Below are positions 47,640 to 57,996 of a stretch of 64,000 nucleotides of DNA, one piece after another (the stretch's first letter is position 1; each line of letters opens with the position of its first letter). The position numbers and the translations under genes were made by a program. Under the pieces are notes generated by a model, which was not told the DNA's origin, ran no database searches, and saw nothing but the letters and a program-made list of their open reading frames with translations. The stretch covers positions 637,501-701,500 of the forward strand of contig NC_081809.1 of NCBI RefSeq assembly GCF_030704535.1. The letters are read 5' to 3'. Source of the DNA: Vitis vinifera (lineage: Eukaryota > Streptophyta > Magnoliopsida > Vitales > Vitaceae).

Positions 47640-48383
47640 TTATTATTTTTGTTCCAAAGGTTATGAAGTTAACTATAATTATTATGATCAATCATTGTGA
47701 AAAACTTAATGAATATTAAGCCCATAGTTGAGAAGGAACATGCAATTTTCATTCATAATTTATACATGTCCTCTCACAATGTACAAAAAAGTAATTTATA
47801 TTTTCATTCACATGGTATTGAAAAAAAAATCACCCTTCTAGTTTTCATGGCTTGTTAGTCCATAGGGTGCCAAAGCTATAATAATCTCAAGGATGTAAAA
47901 GGATTGATCATTTGCATATTTTTTATTATGGCCATATTTGATGGCATCAACCACAATGATGTGTGTTCTTACCTTCTTCTCTAGAAGGGATTCTTTCTTG
48001 TTGGCCACCTTGTTATTTTCGTTTCAAAGGTTTTGAAGTTAACTATAATTATCAAGATATCATTATGAAAAACTTAATGAACTTTAAGTCCATAGTTGAA
48101 AAGAAACATGTAATTTTCATTCTTAATTTATACATGTCCTATCATAATATACAAAAATGTAATTTATATTTTCATTCACATGGTAACCAAAAAAAATCAC
48201 TCTTACAGTTTACATGGCTTGTTAGTCCATAGGATGCCAAAGCTATACTAATTTCAAGGATGTATAAGAATTGATCATTTGCATGTTTTCGATTATGACC
48301 ATTTGATTGCATCAACTATAACAACGTGTGCTCTTACATACCTTCTCCTCTAAAAGGGATTCTTTCTTATTGGCCACCTTGTT
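47640..48383. repeat. Tandem duplication, two copies of about 370 bp
   Basis: Copy 1 (about 47640-48010) and copy 2 (about 48011-48383) share order and wording ('aaggtt.tgaagttaactata', 'gaaaaacttaatga', 'catggcttgttagtccatag', 'ggattctttctt.ttggcca'). The copies are clearly diverged. Downstream of the 43.2-kb gene only one copy exists, so the doubling is specific to this unit or was lost there. Confidence 0.85.
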
Positions 48384-48411
48384 CAAGGTATTATCCAATC
48401 CATATCATTTG

Positions 48412-50033
48412 TGTTAGAATATCTATAAAAACTTCATTTGAAGCCTTGGATTATTGTAAGGTGCATACATCTATCGTCCTAAGGATCCTAGATCTAATAG
48501 TAACAATATATGCACACACACATATTGAAACATTAGATCTAGGAGTTTTGAAAACTTTACTGTTGATTTGAATGTCCTCAGATCAAATCCAGTTGGTGAA
48601 GAGGATCTCAAAACCCACATATATCTTCCACCCAATGTATCACTCTTGAAGTTTGGTACTTGAGAATGGTAGACATCTTTCTCTACAGGGATGAGGTTTG
48701 GGTTCCCTTTCTTGAGAAGTCAATGGATAAGAATGTGTCTAATTTTAAACCCCTAAGGAAGTTTATATAGATTTTTTTTTTATGGGCTTAAGTGACTTAA
48801 ATTCATATTAGTCTTGAGTAACTTAATTTAGCAGATTGGGTCCTAATTAATTATTTAACCCTATTGGATTGTAATTAACTAATTAGCCTAATCCAAAAAA
48901 AAAAACCCATTCATAAGCTTCTGTAAAACCTTGCATTTGATAAAAATAAATAAATAAATAAAACACTCTTATGTGCACAGTTATGTATAAGAAACTCATA
49001 AATCCTTAAAATAACATATCACTAAGAATGTGAGCTCAAACAAAGACCATTGTAATCCATAGAAAAATATTGGCATCATCATAACCAATTCTAAAGTCGA
49101 TTGAACATCTCATTACAAAGAGTCACTTGCACTTTAGTATGCTATGAAAATTATATCAAGAATGAAATTGATTAAATTCAATTTAATTAATTTCTCAGGA
49201 TTATGACCTACTCTCCATTACATGCAAACTCCCTATGAACTGATGTTCATAACTTAAAATGCTACAAACTATCAACCTCTTAAAATCAATCACCTCTATC
49301 ATCCTTAAGTCTTAGATCTACTTATTATTTGATAAACTAACATATTTTAATTTACTAAGAGTATATGTCAAATTATTACAACACCATAGATTTCATGATC
49401 ACTTGTCCTTAAGATCACACAAGATGACACATTATCTCAAACTTATGAGATATCAAGGTACCTATAATCATCTGTCTTGATCAACAATAACCTAATCCAT
49501 AGATAATATAAGACCACCTTAAGATCTAACTCGGAAGTTAAAATCATTTAAGACCTTAACATTTGCTTAATATCTTCAACACTAGCTCAATATTCTCTCA
49601 ATGTTGAAACTCATGCAAAATAATAGTTTGGTAAAGTTATGACTACTCGATAACTAATATCATAACTCACCATAGGTATTATCCAATATGTAACCATACA
49701 CACTAGTGCACTCATTATAGAAAATCTCAATAATCAAGACTAGTCATCCTTCTAATTAGGAGGTAGTACACTGTAACCTAAAAGAATTTATTAAGTCCAT
49801 GAACCGATTACGAATAACTTATCAACTTGCAAGGAACTTATAACTTAAATCTTCCATGTAACTCTTAATGCACCTAAGTCATGTATAATGTTAGTGATGC
49901 ATGCATGAATGCTTAAATAAATCTTAATGCAAACACATTTAAAATAGTGGAAATAGAAATCATAATATATAAATGTATTAATGAAATCTGACTTTGTTAA
50001 ATCATGTCATGCTTTTAAAGCTCTATCGGAACA
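48412..50033. mobile_element. Solo LTR, 1.6 kb, with target duplication ATTTG
   Basis: Begins TGTTAGAATATC, ends TATCGGAACA, and is flanked by ATTTG at 48407-48411 and 50034-50038. It is collinear with the LTRs at 29302-32504 and 44783-45737 (shared 'aaacccctaagg', 'tatataga', 'gactagtcatcc' and 'aagtcatgtataatg' regions). No coding domains are present. The empty site survives near 24640-24655 in the 25.7-kb block. Confidence 0.9.
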
Positions 50034-50411
50034 ATTTGTCATTGGATAGATAGATAATGAGTATGAAAATAACAATGAGTTAATAATAAAGTATTAGGAG
50101 CATAGAATGTGACATGAAATGTCATAATATCTATAAGCAGCTGTAATAGTCTGTGCTCATGGAATTCACATGTGCATGAACTAATGTCTAAGTTCACATA
50201 GGTTGAAATTGATGACCGACCTCTTAATATGTTTCTCTTATATTCTCACCAAGACAATCAACTACTTGCATGTCAATTGTCATAGGATATCATGTCTAAC
50301 CTACAAGTATGCATTGACTTGTATTTCATCATCTAAAACATATTAGATATTCTCCACTTGGTTGCACAAATTTGCCACTTGCATTTTTATCAAAACATTC
50401 AAGAAGCAATA

Positions 50412-50702
50412 ACTCAATATCCATTTGAATACACTTCATGTTTTCTTTTTTTTTTTTAAACAAAAAATATTAGTAAATTTTAAATAAAATACAGGATCTA
50501 TTAGAGAATTACACTGAAAATGTAATGGTTTTAAAAAATTGATTAAAAATATTTTACTATACTAAATTTTAAAATTTTTTTAAGTAATTTTTAAGAACAT
50601 AAAATAGGTCTATAATTTTTGTATCAAATTTTCTACATTTGTATAGGATTCTTTTATTTAAAAAATTTAAAAACAAGAAGTGTATTCAAATAAAGCCTTA
50701 GA
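50412..50702. mobile_element. Small AT-rich MITE inside the MULE (second copy)
   Basis: Inverted wording at the ends: left 'catttgaatacacttcatg', right 'agaagtgtattcaaataaag'. The centre is AT-rich and non-coding. It is related to 29055-29275 at the matching place in the other long MULE. Confidence 0.6.
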
Positions 50703-52239
50703 TGTAGATTTAGCTATTTTGAACTCAACTTTCTTAAGTTTGAGAGGCATCATGTACAAACTTCTTTTGTAATTATTTTTAACTTGAATATAATTGGTGC
50801 ACTTCTATATAATCATTGCTAATGCCACTAATTATCGGGGGTAGTTTCATGCTTTGTCTTTTATTTGATGCCCTTTCCATTATGGTATTATCATGTGGGA
50901 AACCATAGTTTGTATTAATGATGGTTAGAATTAGTGTACTCTGAGCTATTTCACTTCTAAAATGGTCAATTTGGGTCACTTGTCCATCATTAGTATGGTT
51001 AGTATGCACCATCCCAATTCATATTCTAGTCATGATCATAAGAGCCTTTAAGTGGCTCATTGTTAAATCTTATTCCATTTTCACTACCATCGCATAGAGT
51101 TTTGAATCACTCATAATGAATGAATCCACTTTTATACATCAACATTAAGTTATATCAAATTCTTTCTCAATCTCGAATGATATATGATATTCAAAATAAG
51201 AGTTGCAAATCAATTTATAACCATTATTCTCATTCTCTATTCTATTGTGATACACAATAAAAAAAACCCATTACTGCAATCAAAACTAATAAAAATTTTC
51301 AAAACACCATCCTTAGTTAATTGTATAGGAGTTGTTGGTATTTTAGCATCGAATACATACTTCATTGAAGCAAAACACTTTCTTGGATCTAGCTTTAGAA
51401 TATCATACACAAGCCCTAATAATTCTTCATATGAAATAATCTTCAAGACTTCAAAGCCTTTAACTCTACATCCTTCAAAACAAAAATCATTTTGATCATG
51501 TACCTAGTCTTTTTCATATAGAAACATTATTCCTAATTCATTAACCATTAAGATAATAAAATAATCCCAACTATTAATATAATTACACAATAGTAGAATA
51601 TTTTTAAGCTATAATAGAGCATTACTATCTATAAATTGGTATTCATTTTCGAAAACTTATTCATTGCTAAATTCATATCATTTTAATAGACATTTAATAT
51701 ATATTTTTTAGTGAATAAGAAACAAACAAAAATTAGTCATATCTACTATCACAAATACTACCAATATTAATGCTACAAAAATAAAATGTTTCTCAAAAAT
51801 TAAATAATTTCAAATATTGTGACTCTCAACCTTTTTAACCAAAAAAAAAATCATTAAAAGAATGATGTATTTAGGCTTTAGTTCATGCCATGAATTTCAA
51901 GGTTAATGTGCCAATGATTCAACTCCAAGTTGAATACAACGGAGAATAATAATAATATAGAGAGACTTAACCTACGTTCAAAACATGATAAAATTTGTCA
52001 ACCAAAAATTGTAGCTTTATATCTTTATCTATTATGTCAAAACCCTATTTCACACACACACATTGGTATAAAGAGGAAATATGCCAACAACTTCAAAATC
52101 ACCATAAAATTCCATAATTGAGTTTCATTACTTACCATTATTTGACCTTGCGATATTGACAATGATTTAATACACATGTTATGTCTATTTCCTGTTTTTA
52201 ACTTACCTTTCCATGGCTGCAAGTTAATGACAAAAAAAA

Positions 52240-52370
52240 TGGTCCAACTTTCTTATATATTCAAAAAATTCAATGAATAAAAAATGAAAGAGAAATAGAT
52301 GGAAAAATGGTCGAACTTTCTTATATATATTCAAAAAATTCAATGAATAACAAATGAAAGAGAAATAGAT
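52240..52370. repeat. Tandem repeat of about 65 bp in the MULE leader
   Basis: Two near-identical copies reading 'aaaatggtc.aactttcttatatat' followed by 'tcaaaaaattcaatgaataa' and 'aatgaaagagaaatagatgg'. They lie within the minus-strand MULE 5' leader. Confidence 0.85.
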
Positions 52371-52551
52371 GGGAGTGAAGAGAAGAAACACATATTGATG
52401 TTGAAAATTTGAAGAGATGATATGATAAATAAATGAGAATGGAAGAAAAAGCTAGAATTGGATGAAAAATAAGCTGAAGGGTATTTTTGTCAAGAATGGG
52501 TCATTTTTTAGATTGAAATATGTGAAGGATTAGATTTGCAAAATTACAATT

Positions 52552-53574
52552 CTCATTCATTTTAATCAAATAGCCTTTTAACTATGGCCGGTTTCTTTTG
52601 ATTTTCTTTTGATTTGCCAATCAAAAGAACATATTCCCTCTACATTGTAATTACTACTGGCCTTCATTCTACTGCACTCCAAAAATGTTCCCTCTATATC
52701 TCAATCAATCTATTTTTGATCTCCCAGGGTCATTTCCAAGTTACCGTTATGATCAGGTAGGCCAGGGGATTTGTCTCCATTGCTATTCTTCTTCAATCTT
52801 GTTGGAGTCATTGCAGCAATCCATTTTTGAATAAAGTCCAAGCTTCTAGTTGTTTAGAAAATTAGTAAAGCCTCCTTGAATATAGAAGAGCGCATTTGAA
52901 CATTCCAGGATTTGTTTTCATCAATTTAAAGGGACTTCTCACTTTGTAGTTATTTATTCAATTCCAGCCTGCATTTATGGACTTGTATTGCGCCATTCTC
53001 CATGAATCACCAATATTCCACAATGTTGACCCACAAACGGTGTGCCACCGACTACAAATATATGATCAAAAGTAACTTGAATTCCCCGTCTGTTACTATG
53101 TTTATATCATGGAAAATATTTATTTCCTGTTGTGCTCTACATATCGTTTGCCTGCAAATGCACTGAAAGTAGAAGGAAAAGTTTCTCATTAATTGGTTAA
53201 TAGTAAGATCCACACATTTGTTTTGTTTTGTTTGTTTGCCTTTTATTTTCTTTTTTGCCCTTTTCCCCCCTCTCCGCTGAGAGAGAAAGAAAAAAGGAAT
53301 TAGACCACCACTTGAATTTAACCAGCCGAGACCAACATGAGATCATAGTACTCCTTTATGGAAAAATAGTGGATTACTTTGAACGTTCCTTAGATGCAAC
53401 CGTATCTGCCTTTGAAAACTAGAGACACACGTTCACACGAGGGAACCTTGGTCCTCCATCTATAAATGCCAACCCTTGTTCTTAGATCTCTTCTCACCTC
53501 AAACCATTCTCTGCAAACCAACCAATCCTACTCCTCTTCCTCTTTCGATCCTTTTCATTTCAAACTCTAAGATC
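52552..53574 (+). other. Upstream flank and promoter of the 53.6-kb PR-10 gene
   Basis: PR-10-unit flank with the distal module near 52840. The TATA box TATAAAT is at 53461-53467, and the conserved block CTTTGAAAACTAGAGACACA is at about 53410-53429. No other gene is seen. Confidence 0.7.
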
Positions 53575-54178
53575 ATGGGTGTTTTCACTTACGAGAGTGA
53601 GGTCACTTCCTCGGTTCCCCCAGCCAAGATGTTCAAGGCCGCTATCCTCGATTCTGACAACCTCATTCCCAAGGTAAGGCCTCAAGCTATCAAGAGTGTG
53701 GAAACCATACAAGGAGAGGGAGGCCCTGGAACCATCAAGAAGATTCACTTTGGTGAAGGTTAGTTTTGTATTATAATCATTGCAGCACATATAACTATCA
53801 CTGCATGGTGTCATGAACATGTTAACAGAACAGAATAGAATAATGGAGGTTCTGTTTTTTTTTTTCTCTTTCTGGTGTCCAGGCAGCAAATTCAAAAGCA
53901 TGACACACCGGGTTGATGCGATTGACAAAGAGAACTTCACATTCAGCTACACTGTGGTTGACGGAGATGTTTTGACGGGCGGCATTGAATCAATTTCTCA
54001 TGAGCTCAAAGTGGTGGCTTCTCCTGATGGAGGATCCATCTACAAGAACACCAGCAAGTACCACACCAAGGGCGATGTAGAGATCTGTGAAGAGCACGTT
54101 AAGGGTGGCAAAGAGGAGGCTCTGGCATTGTTCAAGGCTATTGAAGCCTACGTCCTGGCACATCCCGATGCCTATTAA
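53575..54178 (+). CDS. PR-10 protein, GEGGPGT subtype (53.6-kb copy)
   Basis: Exons 53575-53758 and 53883-54178, 124-bp intron, 159 aa. The N-terminus is [20 protein letters not shown], the P-loop is GEGGPGT, and [13 protein letters not shown] precedes it with a Thr unique in the set. Exon 2 matches the 25.7- and 46.4-kb genes except for [10 protein letters not shown], a Cys also found near this place in the 22.0-kb gene ([10 protein letters not shown]). The C-terminus is [12 protein letters not shown]. The gene is intact and is the last of the plus-strand series. A 265-bp LTR-like insertion lies about 450 bp downstream. Confidence 0.94.
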
Positions 54179-54623
54179 GTAAAACTGCCTGTAGTAATTG
54201 AGATATTAGTCTCTTGAGTCCACCTTCATATTCATTGCATCTATCAGTCTCAATAAGTTTGGCCTTTTGTGTTTTTGCCATATGGCCAAAGTAGCCTTGG
54301 CTTAGAAATAAGAGTTTCCCAGGTGTGATCCTCGGAGTATTTGTGATGTTCTATTGCCATGAAGTGTCATTATTGTATTACCTTAATAAATATATTGGAA
54401 ATCATCTGTTTTACTAATTAAGCAATATCTGCACCAATTCCAAATTAATTAGTCACTAAGATTGTTAGCGAATTACTGCTGGGCGAGATTTATTTTGATA
54501 CATGCATGATGGTGTAAACTGGAAATACTTTATTTAGAAAACCATCTTTATTTTATTTTTTTTTATAAAAAATTGTTTTCTATTAAATGATTATTTAATT
54601 TACTATAACACAATGACTTCTAC
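54179..54623. other. 3' flank of the 53.6-kb PR-10 gene
   Basis: 3'UTR wording common to the cluster ('ggccaaagtagcc.tggctta', AATAAA-type signal near 54384), then the duplicated flank with the 'attaaatgattatttaattt' phrase. Confidence 0.6.
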
Positions 54624-54628
54624 CTTAG

Positions 54629-54893
54629 TGATAAACACCACACACCGATGATAAACACCAGTCACAGCAACCCAGCAGCAGCAGCAAGAATGCAAAGTCT
54701 CCAACAGATTCCACACCTCACAGTTAGCATGAGCTTTTCAGTCCTGAAACTGACTAACTGTTAGAAACTGTCTGTGAGAAACATACTCTCTGATATGAAC
54801 CGACTGTCATCTACTGTATATAAGAACACATTCATGAATAACAAAGAAGTGTTCCACTCTTCTTGAAATAAAAAGAACTTCAAAATTATTTTA
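54629..54893. mobile_element. Short LTR-like insertion, 265 bp
   Basis: Flanked by a 5-bp duplication CTTAG (54624-54628 and 54894-54898). Removing it restores the flank phrase 'ctaccttaggacccacaata', found intact at 39902. The interior has a TATA-like gtatataag and an AATAAA-like stretch, as in small LTRs, but its ends are not the standard TG...CA. It is probably a fragment or a short solo LTR. Confidence 0.65.
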
Positions 54894-54898
54894 CTTAG

Positions 54899-57411
54899 GA
54901 CCCACAATAGGCTTAAGATCTTCATAAGTTGTCTCACCAATGAATCTTCTTTCATGTTTCCAAGAAGCCATGAAGTTTAAAGTCCATCATTGCTAGTTTG
55001 GGTTTCGACATTTTTCCTCCTTGTCATCCTTAAATTCTTTAGGGGGTTCTTCTCCATTTGACAAATGATGGAGAACACCAAGATTACGAACTAAGAGAGT
55101 GATCGGTTGCACCACAATAGCAAATCGGTAGTGTTCAGTTTGATGGGGATCAAGTTAGAGCAGTGGTGAAAGGATTGGATGTTTAAATCAGGTTATGTAT
55201 GTGGGATAGAGGATGAACTATGAAGGCATGTTCGTGGAAGCAAGTCATTATATGTAGTATCAAATCTAAATCCTAATAGTAAGGAATTTATTTGATCCTA
55301 TAAAAATGTTTATCTATTTGACTCTATAATCCAAGGGATACAATATGGCATTGCATGTGATATCTTTTATCATATAGTGGAAAAAGTTTGTTAAATCATA
55401 TTTTAAAGGGTGAAGATTATGACATCAAGAATGGATAATATTTATATTAAATTTATTTTTTAAAATCATTGTTCAACATTTTGCTATATTTAATTTCATC
55501 TCCCAAGTTGGCAAAACCACTAGAAGCTTAGACTTCTATTCAACAACGGCTGCAAGGGTCAATATTGGCCATCACCATCTGTTCTTTTCCTCCTTTCACA
55601 ATTTGAGATTTGGCCACATGTCCTCCGTGGCTCCAATTTTATTAAAATATTTTCATTTTAAATATTTTAAAATATACAATTGGCAGGTCAGATTTTAATC
55701 AACATCACCTAGTGTGAATACTAACAACATAAAATTCTCGCACGGACCGAGGATTGCGATAGCACCCTCAAGTCTCCAAACTATGGCCATATATATCTGA
55801 ATCTCATACTTGCATTAATATTAAAGAAATTGATATCCGCCTAACTACTATGATTTATAATTAATTTTCTTGATCTCAAGGTCTTCATCAATGGGTTGGG
55901 AAAATTAAAGTATGTCATATTATGATTTTTTAAAATTTTTTTTAGTCACTTTTTATATAGTATAAGAAAATAATTCAAAGTGAGTGGGTATAAAAAATTT
56001 ATTTATTGTTAATTGAATGAATGGTTTAAATAGTTTATTGTCTTGAAGAAAAATTCAAAGTATAAATTTAAAAGAATTAAGATTAGAAAAAAGTCAATAA
56101 TCATCATTCAATAGTTGACCATGTAGGTTACTTTCAACTCCTATATGACAAAATTAAGAGTAAAAAAATCCCTAATAAAACAAAGTCCAATATCTCAATT
56201 GTTTATTTAAAGGAATTTAAAATGTATTTAGGTGAAATAAGAGAAGAAAATGAGAACATTATCATGTTTCAATGGCTTCATAAAAATGAAAAAATAAATC
56301 AATAGCTCTATATATATATATATATATATGAAGGAATATAGATTGGAATCTATAAGAATATGCCAAATCCTATTTTATATTATCCTTTAGATATGATATA
56401 AAATGCCTCTTACACATATCACTATGTTATTTATATGATTTTGGATTAATCATTCCTTACACAACTGGCCGTACTATATATAAAATTTTAGAGTCAAAAT
56501 TGGAGGCTGATCTATGATGCTTCATAATGAAGTTACTATCTTTTTCTTTTTTGTCTCAAGGATAAATTATTAGCAAGTAATACTTCTTTGTTTTGTTTAA
56601 AATACAAATTCATCTTTAACCTCTAGTTGCTTGCACATTCAAAATATAAATTAGAACACCCCTTGTCTCTTGACAGTTGATTTGAATGCATCAAGTAAAA
56701 TATAAACTTCCTATTAAGAAAGAAAGTCTACCTAAATTACTTAAATCTAATTCTTTTTCCCTTTTTTTCCGTAACTTTTTCACTTTTCAATTTAGGCATT
56801 GAGGTGCTCATATTTAGGAGTTGGTGAATTGAACCAATTCAACCTGATGTTTAGGCGGGATTTGAACAAACATTTTTAATACTAAGATTAAATTTGTGTT
56901 AAGTTTTTTTCGATTTAGATTAGATTAAGATCAAATTTCGAATAACTCAAGCTTAATCTGAATCGATCTAATGTTTTTATAATATTTATAATATCTATTG
57001 TTTTTTATATAATAATATTTATTTAATTATCAACTTGACTAACTCCTTCAAATTGCAACCCTATTCATATTGGACACACTTAGATTTTTATTTTTTTTTT
57101 CCAAGATTCATAACATCTTTATTTAGACTAAATATCCACTATCTAAATTAGGAAAATTTGTGAGATACCAAAATTAGAGTCCTTGTATGATTAAATTTGG
57201 ACTATGAAATAAAAAATTAAAATATAAAATATCCTTCTTTATCTGTTTTTCCATGGAAATGGATCAATATCTTTGAACAATGTGGGTCTTTTATAGACTA
57301 CGAAAGTTTAATATTCTCAACAAAAACCAGCCAAAATAAATAAATAAATAAGGTTTTCAGAGCAGAGCCAAGGAATGAATTTATGAGGGTCCATTACATT
57401 AGAAAAAGTAA
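54899..57411. other. Intergenic region
   Basis: The first bases continue the duplicated PR-10 flank. Near 55510 a distal PR-10 module ('actagaagcttagacttcta') occurs in the orientation of the minus-strand units without a matching gene beside it. The rest is AT-rich with a TA run at about 56310-56328. No gene is recognised. Confidence 0.45.
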
Positions 57412-57996
57412 TCACAACTCCTCGTCAGGGTTAGCAAGAAGGTAGGCCTCAACCAGCTTATACACTCCCATGGCTTTTTCCTTCCCTTCTCTGATACTCT
57501 CCTCCTTAATCTCAAACTCCCCCTTAGTGTGATACTCACTCCTCGTCTTGCAAATGCATCCTCCATCACCAGACTCCTCGAATTTCATCTCATAAACAAT
57601 CGATTCAAGCTGATCACCAAGCACACCACCTTCAATCAAAGTGTATCTGCACTCTAGCTTCTCTTTGTCCACTGCATTGATCTTATACTTCAAATACTCG
57701 CAATCACTATCTGTAAAAAAACCAACCCAAATTCCTCATTATTCATACTGATCTGCAGCAGATATATCATAGGAATTTTCACTAAGAAAGTCGATTTTCT
57801 TGCTAGACTAACCACCAGAGAAGTTCGTCTGTGTAATGCTTCCAGCCCCACCATCACCTTCAACAAACTCGATGCTCTTTACTGATTCAGGCACCAACCT
57901 GGGGACAAGGATATGGGAATCCACGACCAGCGCCTTGAACATCCGAGCAGGAGAGACCGGAGTTACAAACTCTTGAGTAAAAGTTGTGACACCCAT
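57412..57996 (-). CDS. Divergent PR-10/Bet v 1-like protein (57.4-kb copy)
   Basis: Exons 57813-57996 and 57412-57710 flank a 102-bp intron (donor GTTAGT, acceptor TTACAG). The product is 160 aa. The N-terminus is MGVTTFTQEFVTPVSPARMF, then LVPESVKSIEFVEGDGGAGS with a canonical P-loop but IT in place of IKK. Exon 2 has DCEYLKYKINAVDKEKLECR, LIEGGVLGDQLES, GDGGCICKTRSEYHTKG and [20 protein letters not shown]. It lacks the GD of the usual VDGD (GG here) and its C-terminus is EEL rather than DAY. The intron position and phase are the same as in the array, so it is an older paralogue in the same cluster. It looks intact, but promoter elements shared with the array are not obvious. Confidence 0.92.

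Larger units (their letters stand above)
47557..52551 (-). mobile_element. Long MULE copy with LTR and MITE insertions
   Basis: Inverted ends are recognisable at about 47557 and 52551 (right end in reverse complement near AATTGTAATTTTGCAAATCT). The minus strand carries MuDR N-terminal transposase wording: ISYEELLGLVYDILKLDPRK followed by FASMKYVFDAKIPTTPIQLT at 51237-51446, and HTNHTNDGQVTQIDHFR at about 50960-51012. The exon-like motif with gcagccatgg lies near 52215. The frames are broken and the catalytic domain is missing. It contains a tandem duplication (47640-48383), a solo LTR (48412-50033) and a MITE (50412-50702). Without the LTR it is about 3.4 kb. Confidence 0.75.

Noticed and set aside
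50779-51495. A possible host gene on the plus strand at 51184-51495
   Set aside because: The complementary strand encodes the MuDR N-terminal domain of a decayed MULE; the plus frame is its shadow.
53560-53940. Antisense frame of 126 codons over the 53.6-kb PR-10 gene (similar ones at 25907-26239 and 46440-46649)
   Set aside because: It is the complement of conserved PR-10 exons and crosses the intron unspliced; it recurs only because the sense exons are conserved.
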